From the NCBI GenBank assembly GCA_027488935.1, contig JAIYAP010000041.1, positions 62,001 through 126,000 of the forward strand: a stretch of 64,000 nucleotides of DNA, written 5' to 3'. Shown here piece after piece: positions 33,048 to 42,338 of the stretch. The DNA comes from Saprospiraceae bacterium (GTDB taxonomy: Bacteria; Bacteroidota; Bacteroidia; Chitinophagales; Saprospiraceae). The notes under the pieces are model-generated. The model was given only the letters and a program-made list of their open reading frames with translations. It was not told the origin of the DNA and ran no database searches. Position numbers and translations under genes: made by a program. How positions within the stretch are numbered: the stretch's first letter is position 1; the number at the start of each line of letters is the position of its first letter.

Positions 33048-34946
33048 TTAAAACTGATACCGCAAGGCCACATTTCCACCCACCCAGCTGCTCAAACGCG
33101 GCGCATCCGGGATTTTGATGGAAGGGAAATTAGCAGGTACCACCAAGGATTTATAGTCAAATCCATCTGGCTGGGTTTTTTCTGCAATATACACGTTGGC
33201 GCTCAGGCCCAGGGCCACGTGCAAACCGCCCGCAATGCGCACATCCAAGGCTGGCACAAATTGCGCCCAACCATGAAACGTTTGGTTGTTTCGTCCCTCT
33301 ACCTCAATTTGCCGGTGAATCAGATCGAAACTCATGCCGCAGCGGTCGTTGAAACGCGCCAAGGCGCCAATGCCCGCCCCATACGACCACAGGAGTTTTC
33401 GGTCCTCGTACGCGGGCGTGTACCCGGCCGTGAAGATGGTGTACAAATGCCGGGTGCCCGATTTGAAGGCCAAATTGCTCCAGGTTACTTCATTTCCGCT
33501 CAACTCGAGGGCGATATACCCGCCTTTTTTGGAAAAATTGAGCAAACCGATTTGTACCCCGTCGATTTCTCGCGCGCGGTTGATCAAGCCAATCTGCACG
33601 CCTTTTACTTTTCGGGCACTGTTGAACAAACCTGCCATTTGCACGCCCTGAATGGTATCAGCCTGGTTGAACAGTCCTGCTGCCTGTACGTGCAAGGTTC
33701 CGGATTTATGGGTATTGAACAAACCTGCGGCTTGAATCCCCCCTTTGGCTTGGCGTGCCACATTGAACAAACCCGCTGCCTGCACCCCTTGTACGTAGGC
33801 CGCACCTATATTGTACAAACCTGCGGCCTGCAACGCCATAATACTGTCTGCATGGTTGGCGATGCCGGCGGCCTGGATGGAAAATTTTCCGCGCGGAACG
33901 AGGTTAAATGCACCCGAAAATTGTGCAGAAGCGCCTTTGGCATCTTTGGCCATGTTGACAAAACCGGCAGCCTGTACACCCCGCAAGGTGCCGCCAATGC
34001 GGTTGTAAAAACCCGACAACTGCACCCCGGTAACATTGCCACGCACCTCATTGTAAAAACCGGCCGCCTGCACCCCTCGGATATTTTCGCGGGTATGGTT
34101 GCCCAGTCCTGCCAGTTCCACCCCGTCGTTGCCGCGTGAATATCCTGAAATCAGGTTGATGGAAAAGTTGTTAATCACATTGCCGCTCATCAAATGATTG
34201 GTACCGATCATGGGCAACAGCGACAATTGGAAGCGCCGGTGTAGGGAGTCCTTGACGTTGATGGCGGAAAAATTTTGCGCCGACGACACAAAAAAGCGCT
34301 CCATTTTGTAAGACGTTTTTTGAAGTTCAAGTTGCACGGCTGCCCAGGTATCCTTTTGCTCCGGAACAGTATCCAGGTGAATATTAATTTGTACAAAACG
34401 CGGTGTTTGGGAGTTCACTTGCAGGATGGTATCCCGATAAGCGAGTTTTGCAACCACAATCTGGGAGTTTTCGGTAACGGGCAGTTCATAAAAACCGTTG
34501 GCATCAGTGGTGGTAGAGCGCAGGGTTTGGCGGTCGTACACCGTTACATTGGAAAGTTTTTGCCCGGTTTTGGGGTCAGAAATGTATCCGATCATACGCT
34601 CTTGTGGTTTTTTCACCTTTTTTAAGATCAGGTAATTGCCACTTTGTTTGAAAGTATATTCGGTGCCAAACAAGGCGTGGAGGGTTTCGCCAATGGTTTT
34701 ATTTTTGGAAATAAGGGTCACTTTTTTATTTGCATCGAGGATATTGGCGTTGTACGACCATTCAAATCCGCCTTTTTGGGCAATTTGGGTCATGGCCTCT
34801 TTGATGGGCGTTTGGTAAAAGGATACATTGATGGGGCGTGTAAGCACGTCACCCGCCTGCAAAGAAGGCAAAAAGTAAAAATGCAGGAGTAGGGCAAGGA
34901 TCCCCGATTGGATGGATCGCGTTGCAAAGGGTGTTAAAACTTGCAT
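33048..34946 (-). CDS. STN + carboxypeptidase-like domain protein with LA_2272-type surface repeats
   Basis: 632 residues. A signal peptide (residues 1-31) is followed by an STN domain at about 37-112 (VSFYQTPIKEAMTQIAQKGGFEWSYN...GETLHALFGTEYTFKQSGNYLIL), then a carboxypeptidase-regulatory-like beta domain (GYISDPKTGQKLSNVTVYD). From about residue 265 to 470 it has repeats of the type GVQAAGFYNEVRGNVTGVQLSGFYN, as in LA_2272-type surface-repeat proteins. The final part (TIFTAGYTPAYEDRKLLWSYGAGIGAL...VALRYQF) looks like an outer-membrane beta-barrel end. It is the last gene of an ECF sigma-FecR-STN operon. In TonB-dependent receptors the STN domain signals to FecR. Here the usual receptor barrel and plug are missing, so the signal input is probably different. 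Confidence 0.82.
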   Translation of the reverse strand: MQVLTPFATRSIQSGILALLLHFYFLPSLQAGDVLTRPINVSFYQTPIKEAMTQIAQKGGFEWSYNANILDANKKVTLISKNKTIGETLHALFGTEYTFKQSGNYLILKKVKKPQERMIGYISDPKTGQKLSNVTVYDRQTLRSTTTDANGFYELPVTENSQIVVAKLAYRDTILQVNSQTPRFVQINIHLDTVPEQKDTWAAVQLELQKTSYKMERFFVSSAQNFSAINVKDSLHRRFQLSLLPMIGTNHLMSGNVINNFSINLISGYSRGNDGVELAGLGNHTRENIRGVQAAGFYNEVRGNVTGVQLSGFYNRIGGTLRGVQAAGFVNMAKDAKGASAQFSGAFNLVPRGKFSIQAAGIANHADSIMALQAAGLYNIGAAYVQGVQAAGLFNVARQAKGGIQAAGLFNTHKSGTLHVQAAGLFNQADTIQGVQMAGLFNSARKVKGVQIGLINRAREIDGVQIGLLNFSKKGGYIALELSGNEVTWSNLAFKSGTRHLYTIFTAGYTPAYEDRKLLWSYGAGIGALARFNDRCGMSFDLIHRQIEVEGRNNQTFHGWAQFVPALDVRIAGGLHVALGLSANVYIAEKTQPDGFDYKSLVVPANFPSIKIPDAPRLSSWVGGNVALRYQF

Positions 34947-34976
34947 GATGATTTTGTTTTTGTTTTCAGCCGGGGC

Positions 34977-35984
34977 TTATTCTCCGCAGCCGGCACCGTC
35001 GAACATCCATTGTCCGTTCGGTTGTTTTGTTACCTGGAGGTTGAAGGTTTCTGCAATGAGTTCAAAAAGGCGTTCCAGCGACAAGTTGTTGTAATTTCCG
35101 GAAAGGGGACATTGCGCTAAGTTTTTATTTTTCAACACAATAGACACGTTGTAGGCGTTTTGTATTTCCTCCATTACCTTGCTCATGGGTGTTGCTTCAA
35201 ATTTTAAAATGCGGTTTTTATACGCCAGCGCATTCGGGTATTGTTGGGTAAGCAATTTGGTAATTCTACCCGTTTGTTCATCGTACATGGCCTGGTCGCC
35301 TGCCACCAACAGCACGCTATTTTCGAGGTGTTTTACCAAAACCTTCCCTTCCGAAACAGTCACAATAACTTGTCCGGGCATGCTTCGGTTGTCCACATTA
35401 AAAGCGGTACCCACCACTTTGATTTCCAGGGCCTGCACTTCCACGAAAAAAGGCACCGCCTGGTTGTGGGCCACTTCAAAATAAGCCTCTCCGCGCAGTT
35501 TGATGCGCCGTTCTTTTTGGTTGAAACGGGATGCTACGGTCAGTCCGGAATTGCGGTTGAGCGTCACCACCGATCCATCCGACAAGGTATCGACCATGAT
35601 GGTGGCATTGTTGGACGCAATTTCCTGCTCGGGCGCTGTTTTGTCCGGGCGCAGCATAAAAACCGCCACCGCCAGCAACACTACCGCCGCTGCAGCCTGC
35701 ATCCAGAACCGCATGGATACTTTTCGAGCCGTAATTGGCTGATAACCATGCGTTTCCAATTGTTTTTTTACCCGTTGCAAGGCCGCTTCGGTATTGATGG
35801 GGCGTGAAGCCGACGGTCGAGCCGCAGCGCTGAGTTCCCAAAGTCGCTGTAAATCCTCAAAATAGCGTTGGTTTTCAGTCTTCGAAGTCCGCCAGGCCTC
35901 CAGCGCGGCGGTTTCTTCGGGCGATGCCTCCTCGGCCAGCACCTTGGCAATCAGAATTTCAATATCTTCGTAAGCGTTGTGCAT
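34977..35984 (-). CDS. FecR family anti-sigma factor
   Basis: 335 residues. The N-terminal part (residues 1-85, EDIEILIAKVLAEEASPEETAALEAW...) is the cytoplasmic anti-sigma domain. A single transmembrane helix lies at about residues 92-112 (FWMQAAAAVVLLAVAVFML). The periplasmic FecR domain has VDTLSDGSVVTLNRNSGLTV and RRIKLRGEAYFEVAHNQAVPFFV. The last 70 residues are the DUF4974-type secretin-like end (ATPMSKVMEEIQNAYNVSIVLKN) that interacts with STN domains. It holds the ECF sigma factor encoded 9 bp upstream and releases it on a surface signal. The product gene at 33048 supplies the STN partner. Confidence 0.92.
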   Translation of the reverse strand: MHNAYEDIEILIAKVLAEEASPEETAALEAWRTSKTENQRYFEDLQRLWELSAAARPSASRPINTEAALQRVKKQLETHGYQPITARKVSMRFWMQAAAAVVLLAVAVFMLRPDKTAPEQEIASNNATIMVDTLSDGSVVTLNRNSGLTVASRFNQKERRIKLRGEAYFEVAHNQAVPFFVEVQALEIKVVGTAFNVDNRSMPGQVIVTVSEGKVLVKHLENSVLLVAGDQAMYDEQTGRITKLLTQQYPNALAYKNRILKFEATPMSKVMEEIQNAYNVSIVLKNKNLAQCPLSGNYNNLSLERLFELIAETFNLQVTKQPNGQWMFDGAGCGE

Positions 35985-35993
35985 GATCGAACA

Positions 35994-36575
35994 TTAAAGG
36001 TGGAACAAGGTAAAACAGATGCCCGCAATGGTTACGAGGTAATCGGCCAGTTGAACCCGCAGAATGCGCAGTGCTTTCCCCATTTGGGTTTCTACCGTTT
36101 TGATCGAAATGTCGAGTTGTTCGGCAATTTCGCGGTACTTGAGTGCTTCAAAGCGGCTTAGTTCGAAGATATGCCGGCATTGGGGCGGCAAATCCTCCAT
36201 GGCCCTTTGAATTTTAGCGCCCAGTTCCTGACTGGTTTCATCCTGGTAAGCGTGCTGGTTTTCCAATTGACCGGCGTTGAATTGTTGATACCTGTTTTTG
36301 GTTTGCAAATGCCGGATACGGTTCAAACAGGCGTTGTGCACCGTTTTGTACAAATACGCTTTGATCGAATGGGTGATTTCGAGTGCGCTGCGGCGTTCCC
36401 AAAGTTTTACAAAAGTTTGCTGTACAATGTCTTCCGCTTCATCCAGATCCCCTTCCGTGAATTTGGCGGCGTAATGGCACAGCACTTCGTAATACCTTCG
36501 AAAAACCACATCGTACGCTGATGATTCGCCCTGGCGAATAGCCTCCAGCAGTGTGTTTTCGTTAAGATGTTCCAA
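35994..36575 (-). CDS. RNA polymerase ECF sigma factor
   Basis: 193 residues. Sigma region 2 spans about residues 20-88 (FRRYYEVLCHYAAKFTEGDLDEAEDIVQQTFVKLWERRS), with region 2.4 in KAYLYKTVHNACLNRIR. Region 4 lies at about 125-175 (LPPQCRHIFELSRFEALKYREIAEQLDISIKTVETQMGKAL). It belongs to the Bacteroidota sigma-70 group that works with FecR. The C-terminal tail (VTIAGICFTLFHL) is hydrophobic. It heads the operon with FecR and the STN surface-repeat protein, and the three are the minimal signalling set: regulator, inhibitor, sensor. Region 36576-36817 upstream holds AT-rich DNA, with no gene seen and no clear TAnnTTTG box. Confidence 0.93.
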   Translation of the reverse strand: MEHLNENTLLEAIRQGESSAYDVVFRRYYEVLCHYAAKFTEGDLDEAEDIVQQTFVKLWERRSALEITHSIKAYLYKTVHNACLNRIRHLQTKNRYQQFNAGQLENQHAYQDETSQELGAKIQRAMEDLPPQCRHIFELSRFEALKYREIAEQLDISIKTVETQMGKALRILRVQLADYLVTIAGICFTLFHL

Positions 36576-36817
36576 GACTTACGGGTTTTGTCTGTATGGA
36601 GACACGCTCGGGAAAGGATACCCTTACGTAGGTTTAAAATTTTTTTGGAAAGATACGGGGGGGCTTGACTTAAATTAAATGTTAGGCAGAATCTCTTAAA
36701 TTGAGCTTTAAAATTTAAACGAACTGCACCTAATTTGCAGAATAAATGCAAAATAAGCCATGTTGATCGAATTTAAAGTCTCTAACTACAGGCCAATTGG
36801 AAAACGACCGCTCTTTT

Positions 36818-38365
36818 TTACCCCAATTCCTCGGCAACCCAGTCCTCAATATTCTTGGTTTCACTCGAAAAATTCACCCCAACGCCGATCACTTTTTTAC
36901 CTTTTTCCCAATACGCCTGGTGGTATTTTTTAAGTTTGATCTGCTCAAGTGCTGCTTGGGCGCTTTTATCCAGTTTGAACTCCAGAATGTAGACGTGTAC
37001 ATCCGTTTCCACCACACAATCGGCGCGGGCGTCGCTCATCATTACTTCACTTTGTACCCGAAGCCCCATGTAGTTGAACAGGAGATGGATGGCGGCATGG
37101 AAAAATTTCTCCGGGTATTTTTCGTGCAACAAGTGCGGCAAACCTTTAAACATGGCTTGCAAAATGCGGATGACTTGCTCCAGATCATTGGCATAAAAAG
37201 CCCGTTCTAATTGCACGGCTACTACGAGACCCTGGCCTTTGCGTACCCCGCCAAAAGCTTCGAGCAAATAAGCGTACATGGAATTTTTGACCTCATGGTT
37301 GGGATAATCCAGGATATACAAGCCGAATTCATTTCTGGATTTGATGGTCAAGTACCCCGTTTGGTATAGTAGCCCATAAGCCTTTAAATCTTCGAGGTCA
37401 AAACTATCAAAGTCGAGTTGGGCGTGTTCCTGGTGCTCGACATCGTACAAGCCCTCTTGTTTCAAGAGGTTGATCAAAAAAGTGGGAGTTCCGGTAGCAA
37501 ACCAGAAGTTTTCAAACTCTTTTTGGTTGAAAAACAGGTTGGTAGAAACCGGATTGTAAACCGTTTCCGATTTAGGATGGAAGCGATAGCCATTGTACCA
37601 CAACCGAATTTTATCCAACAAAGCCTGCTTACTTATTTTTAAAAAGCTGGAGGTATCTTCCAATTCTTCGGCAAAATTGCTTTCCAATTCTGCCTGCGTA
37701 TAGCCCAGCATCGTAGCAAAATCCAACTGCATGGTCAAATCCGTCAAGTTATTCAGCCCGGAGAAAATACCCACTTTGGAAAATTTGCTTACACCGGTTA
37801 TAAACACGAACTCAAGCGCGGGATCATTGTTTTTCAAAACACTGTAAAACTCCCTCAGGATTTCCCGATTTTCATAGGCTTTGGCCACATCCTGACCCAA
37901 AAAGTGGATAATGGGGGCATCGTATTCATCAATGAGTACAACTACTTTATTGACCTTGCTCAGTTCCTGGATTAGGTATTCAAATTTAGCACTGAGGTTT
38001 ACTTCATGGACGGGCGGTAGACCGTGTTCACGAATGAGTTTATCCAATTGGTAGTGCAAGGCTTTGGGCAAACCACTTTCAGCAAAACCAATTCCCGTAA
38101 ACGAAAGCCGAATCACCGGATGTTTCCGGCTCCAATCCCACTTGTCTTCAATCCATAAGCCTTTGAACAATTCCTTACTGCCACTGTACAATTCCTGGAG
38201 CACGGCCAGTGTGATGGACTTACCAAAGCGACGGGGACGGGAGAGAAAATAAGCACCTGGCTTGCTCACCATCCGGTAGATATACTCAGTTTTATCGATG
38301 TACTTGAAATCAAGCTCGATGATTTTTCGAAAATCTTGTAAACCTAGAGGAAGTCTTTTGCTCAT
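36818..38365 (-). CDS. AAA-ATPase-like / PD-(D/E)XK nuclease-family protein, copy 1
   Basis: 515 residues. Residues 1-280 are the AAA-ATPase-like family PF09820 domain (GLQDFRKIIELDFKYIDKTEYIYRM, Walker A RPRRFGKSITLAVLQ, Walker B VVLIDEYDAPI). The C-terminal part is the PDDEXK_9-type nuclease region with the core D(C)VVETDVHVYILEFKLDKSAQAALEQIK, where the D...ExK residues are seen. This two-domain family is present in many copies in Bacteroidota and elsewhere and has no settled function. DNA cleavage or transport is possible. It is a tandem paralogue of the gene at 38451. The -7-like box TATCTTTG lies about 25 bp upstream of its start. Confidence 0.88.
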   Translation of the reverse strand: MSKRLPLGLQDFRKIIELDFKYIDKTEYIYRMVSKPGAYFLSRPRRFGKSITLAVLQELYSGSKELFKGLWIEDKWDWSRKHPVIRLSFTGIGFAESGLPKALHYQLDKLIREHGLPPVHEVNLSAKFEYLIQELSKVNKVVVLIDEYDAPIIHFLGQDVAKAYENREILREFYSVLKNNDPALEFVFITGVSKFSKVGIFSGLNNLTDLTMQLDFATMLGYTQAELESNFAEELEDTSSFLKISKQALLDKIRLWYNGYRFHPKSETVYNPVSTNLFFNQKEFENFWFATGTPTFLINLLKQEGLYDVEHQEHAQLDFDSFDLEDLKAYGLLYQTGYLTIKSRNEFGLYILDYPNHEVKNSMYAYLLEAFGGVRKGQGLVVAVQLERAFYANDLEQVIRILQAMFKGLPHLLHEKYPEKFFHAAIHLLFNYMGLRVQSEVMMSDARADCVVETDVHVYILEFKLDKSAQAALEQIKLKKYHQAYWEKGKKVIGVGVNFSSETKNIEDWVAEELG

Positions 38366-38450
38366 CGGTATTGTAATTCTGCTTTTGGTACAAAGATACA
38401 GAACTATTGCTTTAATGGAAGTTTGGGAACATGGGCAGCTTCGCTGCTTT

Positions 38451-39998
38451 TTACCCCAATTCCTCTACAACCCACTCCTCAATATTCCTGGTTTCACTCG
38501 AAAAATTCACCCCAAGGCCGATCACTTTTTTACCTTTTTCCCAATACGCCTGGTAGTACTTTTTGTGCTTGATCTGTTCTAAAGCGACTTTGGCGCTTTC
38601 GTCTAATTTGTACTCCAGGATGTATACTCGGGTATCTGTTTCCACCAAGCTATCGATCCGCCCGTCGCTGATGCAGACCTCACTTTGAATGCGGATACCG
38701 AGGTAGGAAAACAACAAATGGATGGCGGCATGGAAGAATTTTTCCGGGTATTTTTCATGCAAAAAATAGGGTAGCCCTTTGAACACACCTTGCAAGATGC
38801 GAATCACTAGTTCCAGGTCATTGGCCCTGAAGGCATTGCGCATCCGAATGATCAATGAGGTTGAGAGCTCTGCATCCACCCCGACGAAAGCTTCAATGAG
38901 AATTTCGAGCATAGAGTCTCGGACTTCCTTGTTGGGGTAATCCAACTGAATCAGCCCGTCCTCATCTTTTTCTTGGATGGTCAGGTAGCCCGTTTGAAAA
39001 AGGATGGCGATGGGTTTGAGTCGATCCAGGTCAAAACTTTCAAATCCAGAAGGATTGATGGGCGGAAAATGCAGGTCGAAAATGCCTTCTTGTTTGAGCA
39101 AATTGACCAGAAAGGTAGGCGTTCCGGTAGCAAACCAGAAGTTTTTAAACTCCTTTTCGTAGAAAAACAAGTTACAAGACACAGGATTGTACACCCTTCC
39201 GGCGTTGGCTTGAAAACAGTAGCCATTGTACCAAAGCCGCATTTGTTCCAGCAATTCGCTGGTTGACAACTTCAAGTGCGTCGCAGCGGCCTGAATTTCT
39301 TCCACAAAATTTTCCTCCAACTCGCGTTGCGTGTAGCCCAACATGGTCGCATAGTCCGACTGCATGGTCAAGTCTGTCAGGTTATTCAGCCCGGAGAAAA
39401 TGCCCACTTTGGAAAACTTGCTGACGCCTGTAATGAAAACAAATTCAAGCGCAGGATCATTATTCTTTAAAACAGTATAAAACTCCCTCAGGATTTCCCG
39501 ATTTTCATAGGCTTTGGCCACATCTTTACCCAGAAAGTGGATAATGGGGGCATCGTATTCATCAATGAGTACAACTACTTTATTGGCCTTGCTCAGTTCC
39601 TGGATTAGGTATTCAAATTTAGCACTGAGGTTTGCTTCATTGGCGGGCGGTAGACCGTGTTCGCGAATGAGTTTGTCCAGTTGATAGTGCAAGGCTTTTG
39701 GCAAACCACTTTCAGCAAAACCAATTCCCGTAAACGAAAGCCGAATCACCGGATGTTTACGGCTCCAATCCCACTTGTCTTCAATCCATAAGCCTTTGAA
39801 CAACTCCTTACTGCCACTGTACAACTCCAGCAATGTAGAAATGGTGATGGACTTGCCAAAACGCCGGGGACGGGAGAGAAAATGGTATTTACCTCCAGCG
39901 GTAATGCGGTGGATGTACTCTGTTTTGTCGATGTATTTGTAGCCGCCTTCAATGATGCCTCGGAAATCCTGTAGCCCGAGCGGAAGTTTCTTGCCCAT
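38451..39998 (-). CDS. AAA-ATPase-like / PD-(D/E)XK nuclease-family protein, copy 2
   Basis: The track ORF starts at 40145, but the Met at 39998 (MGKKLPLGLQDFRGIIEGG) gives 515 residues, the same as copy 1, and I take it. Order as in copy 1: Walker A RPRRFGKSITI, Walker B VVLIDEYDAPI, nuclease core ETDTRVYILEYKLDES. The ATPase half is nearly identical to copy 1 at DNA level, whereas the C-terminal half is clearly more diverged. The upstream 60 bp, with TATCTTTG and ...GTTCCCAAACTTCCATTA, also match those of copy 1. The two were thus duplicated together with their promoters. Confidence 0.88.
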   Translation of the reverse strand: MGKKLPLGLQDFRGIIEGGYKYIDKTEYIHRITAGGKYHFLSRPRRFGKSITISTLLELYSGSKELFKGLWIEDKWDWSRKHPVIRLSFTGIGFAESGLPKALHYQLDKLIREHGLPPANEANLSAKFEYLIQELSKANKVVVLIDEYDAPIIHFLGKDVAKAYENREILREFYTVLKNNDPALEFVFITGVSKFSKVGIFSGLNNLTDLTMQSDYATMLGYTQRELEENFVEEIQAAATHLKLSTSELLEQMRLWYNGYCFQANAGRVYNPVSCNLFFYEKEFKNFWFATGTPTFLVNLLKQEGIFDLHFPPINPSGFESFDLDRLKPIAILFQTGYLTIQEKDEDGLIQLDYPNKEVRDSMLEILIEAFVGVDAELSTSLIIRMRNAFRANDLELVIRILQGVFKGLPYFLHEKYPEKFFHAAIHLLFSYLGIRIQSEVCISDGRIDSLVETDTRVYILEYKLDESAKVALEQIKHKKYYQAYWEKGKKVIGLGVNFSSETRNIEEWVVEELG

Positions 39999-40139
39999 GT
40001 AAAAATTGTTTGCGCTTTGAACACAAAGATACAGAACTATTGCTGTAATGGAAGTTTGGGAACATGGGCAGGTAGACAAACTCCTTTTTATCTGCATGTT
40101 TGGCTTACAACCATTTCCCTCCAATGTTGTTACCCGCGC

Positions 40140-40847
40140 ATGCAAAACCTAAAGGATAAAAACTACCTGATTATTGGCGCATCGTCCGGAATTGGACTCG
40201 AAATTGCCCGCCAACTTGCACACGCTGGCGCACAGGTGTACGCCTACAGCCGCACCGCCTTGCCCGAAAGCCTGCCTGGCGTACAATGGTCGCCCCTCGA
40301 TGTAACAGCATCCGATTTTACCCTCGATGGCTTGCCGGAAATTTTGCATGGTTTCGTGTATTGTCCGGGCAGCATCAACCTGAAGCCATTTGCCCGTATT
40401 TCCGACGACGATTTTCGGAAAGAACTGGAAATCAACGTAGTCGGTGCATTTAAAAGCATCAAAGCGGCTGCCCCAGCGCTTAAAAAAGCGGGTCAGGCTT
40501 CCATTGTATTGTTTAGCACCGTTGCAGTGCAAACCGGCATGACGTTCCACGCAGGCATTGCCGCTGCCAAAGGAGCCGTGGAAGGACTCACCCGTGCATT
40601 GGCCGCCGAACTTGCGCCGCTGGTTCGGGTAAATTGTATCGCACCCTCACTCACCGATACGCCCTTGGCAGCCAACTTACTCAATACCGAAGAAAAACGC
40701 AACAACTCCGCCAACCGCCACCCACTCCGCCGCATTGGTACTCCGGAAGATATGGCCGCCATGGCCCTGTTTTTATTGGATGAAAACAGCGGATTTATGA
40801 CCGGCCAGGTGCTGCATGTAGACGGCGGATTGGGCAATTTGCGCTAA
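40140..40847 (+). CDS. Short-chain dehydrogenase/reductase (SDR)
   Basis: I take the Met at 40140 ([19 protein letters not shown], 235 residues). The 41 upstream residues of the track ORF overlap the promoter of the nuclease-family gene. NAD(P)-binding GASSGIG and the later SPLDV and CPGSINL marks are in place, as is the Ser region VLFSTVAV. The usual catalytic Tyr of YxxxK is replaced: the site reads [11 protein letters not shown], with Lys kept. The C-terminal HVDGGL is typical of FabG-like SDRs. The substrate is not known, and the missing Tyr leaves normal dehydrogenase activity in doubt. Confidence 0.85.
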   Translation: MQNLKDKNYLIIGASSGIGLEIARQLAHAGAQVYAYSRTALPESLPGVQWSPLDVTASDFTLDGLPEILHGFVYCPGSINLKPFARISDDDFRKELEINVVGAFKSIKAAAPALKKAGQASIVLFSTVAVQTGMTFHAGIAAAKGAVEGLTRALAAELAPLVRVNCIAPSLTDTPLAANLLNTEEKRNNSANRHPLRRIGTPEDMAAMALFLLDENSGFMTGQVLHVDGGLGNLR

Positions 40848-40852
40848 GATCT

Positions 40853-41008
40853 ATGCTGAAGAAAAATGGACTTCCCGAAAAAATATGCCCGGTATGTGGA
40901 CGGCCCTTTTCGTGGCGCAAAAAATGGGAAAAAGTTTGGGAGGAGGTGCTGTATTGCAGCGATCGATGCCGGAATGCAAAACATAAAACGCCCCCCATTA
41001 AACCCTAA
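40853..41008 (+). CDS. DUF2256 zinc-binding small protein
   Basis: A 51-residue protein missing from the track. [25 protein letters not shown]...[12 protein letters not shown] has the two Cys pairs (CPVCGRPF and YCSDRC) and the Trp-Arg-Lys-Lys block of the DUF2256 family, small zinc proteins found widely in bacteria. In other genomes they are often near deoxyribodipyrimidine photolyase-related or SDR genes, but function is unknown. The start lies 5 bp after the SDR stop, so the two are almost certainly one transcript. Confidence 0.85.
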   Translation: MLKKNGLPEKICPVCGRPFSWRKKWEKVWEEVLYCSDRCRNAKHKTPPIKP

Positions 41009-41093
41009 AAATTCCATTCTAAAAATAATAAAAAACCCGATATTGCACCGAGCTGCACACCAAACTAATCACAAACCCAGCTCGTCACTGTTT

Positions 41094-42251
41094 ATGCGAT
41101 TACCACTCCTCATTGTCGCTTTCTTCGCCTTGCATTGCAAACCCGACAACACAACACCCATTCCGGGTGATCCGGTTCAGCCCGACACGTTTTACGTGGG
41201 CGCCGACCTTAGTTACACCAATGAAATGGAAGATTGCGGGGTGGTATTCAAAGAAAATGGTGTTGCAAAAGAGCCCTACCAAATGTTTGCCGATAATGGC
41301 TGCAACATGGTGCGCCTTCGCCTTTGGCATACGCCCTCCTGGTTTGACACCCTCAATGCAGGCAAACGCTATTCCGATTTCCAGGACGTACGCCGCAGCA
41401 TGATCCGGGCAAAAGCCGCCGGTATGCCCGTATTGTTGAACATCCATTTTTCTGATATTTGGGCAGATCCGCAACGGCAGATCGCACCCAAAGCCTGGCA
41501 ACCGGTAGTAGCCAATCTTTCGGTACTCAAAGACTCGGTGTTCAATTACGTTCAATCGACCCTCCTGCGCCTTCAAGCCGATGGCCTGTCACCTGAAATG
41601 GTCCAAATTGGCAACGAAACCAACCGCGGGATCATCCTGTCTCCAGCCGACGATGCGGCCAACGCGCCCATCAATTGGCCCCGCAATGCAGCGCTTTTCA
41701 ACGCAGGCATCAGTGCCGTGCGCGCCGTGGAAGCCTCCAGTGGTAAAAAAATTAAAATTGCCCTGCACCTCGCCGGACCGGCTGCAACGCCCGATTTAAT
41801 GGAAAAATTCTGGGCCAATGGCGTGCGCGATTTCGATGTGATCGGTATGTCGTACTACTGGGCCTGGCACAAACCAACTACCATCGCCGAGGCGGGCGCG
41901 ACCACGGCTTATTTGCGCCAACGTTATGCCGGAAAAGAAGTGATTATTTTTGAAACAGGGTATATCTGGACGAACGCCAGCAACGACCAATCGAACAATA
42001 TTATCAGCGAAACACACCCTGATTATGCGCCCGCCAGCCCCGAAAATCAGCTTAAATGGCTGGTTGATCTGAGCAAGGAAATAAAAAAACGCGGTGGTAT
42101 TGGCGTTTTATACTGGGAACCATCCTGGGTTTCGTCGCCTTGCTACAATCCCTGGGGACAAGGCTCGGCGCAAGAACACGCCACGTTCTTCGATTTTAAC
42201 AACAATGTGCTGCCCAATGGCGGTATGCGTTGGTTCAAATCAAAATTTTAA
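41094..42251 (+). CDS. GH53 endo-beta-1,4-galactanase lipoprotein
   Basis: The track start at 40866 overlaps the DUF2256 gene in another frame. The Met at 41094 (MRLPLLIVAFFALHC) is a lipoprotein signal with Cys at residue 15 (385 residues). The body is a GH53 (beta/alpha)8 barrel: YVGADLSYTNEMEDCGVVFKENG, VRLRLWHTP, then VQIGNET with the acid/base Glu and VIIFETGY with the nucleophile Glu. Such enzymes cut beta-1,4-galactan side chains of pectin. The lipid anchor would keep it at the outer membrane surface. It stands alone without a polysaccharide-utilisation cluster and is followed by a hairpin terminator. Confidence 0.9.
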   Translation: MRLPLLIVAFFALHCKPDNTTPIPGDPVQPDTFYVGADLSYTNEMEDCGVVFKENGVAKEPYQMFADNGCNMVRLRLWHTPSWFDTLNAGKRYSDFQDVRRSMIRAKAAGMPVLLNIHFSDIWADPQRQIAPKAWQPVVANLSVLKDSVFNYVQSTLLRLQADGLSPEMVQIGNETNRGIILSPADDAANAPINWPRNAALFNAGISAVRAVEASSGKKIKIALHLAGPAATPDLMEKFWANGVRDFDVIGMSYYWAWHKPTTIAEAGATTAYLRQRYAGKEVIIFETGYIWTNASNDQSNNIISETHPDYAPASPENQLKWLVDLSKEIKKRGGIGVLYWEPSWVSSPCYNPWGQGSAQEHATFFDFNNNVLPNGGMRWFKSKF

Positions 42252-42267
42252 GCTCCTACGTCTGGCA

Positions 42268-42310
42268 TTTCCCTGCACACGCATCCCGCCTGTGCAGGGA
42301 AATTATTTTA
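42268..42310 (+). terminator. Rho-independent-type terminator after the GH53 gene
   Basis: Stem TTTCCCTGCACA / TGTGCAGGGAAA (12 bp, loop 11) followed by TTATTTTA, 16 bp after the stop. The perfect stem also reads as an inverted repeat on the other strand. Confidence 0.75.
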
Positions 42311-42338
42311 TCTTTGAAATAATTTAGACCTTTGTAGT

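Noticed and set aside
33219-34139. Plus-strand ORF of 306 residues with repeated QTC/LH patterns
   Set aside because: Antisense of the surface-repeat region of the gene at 33048.
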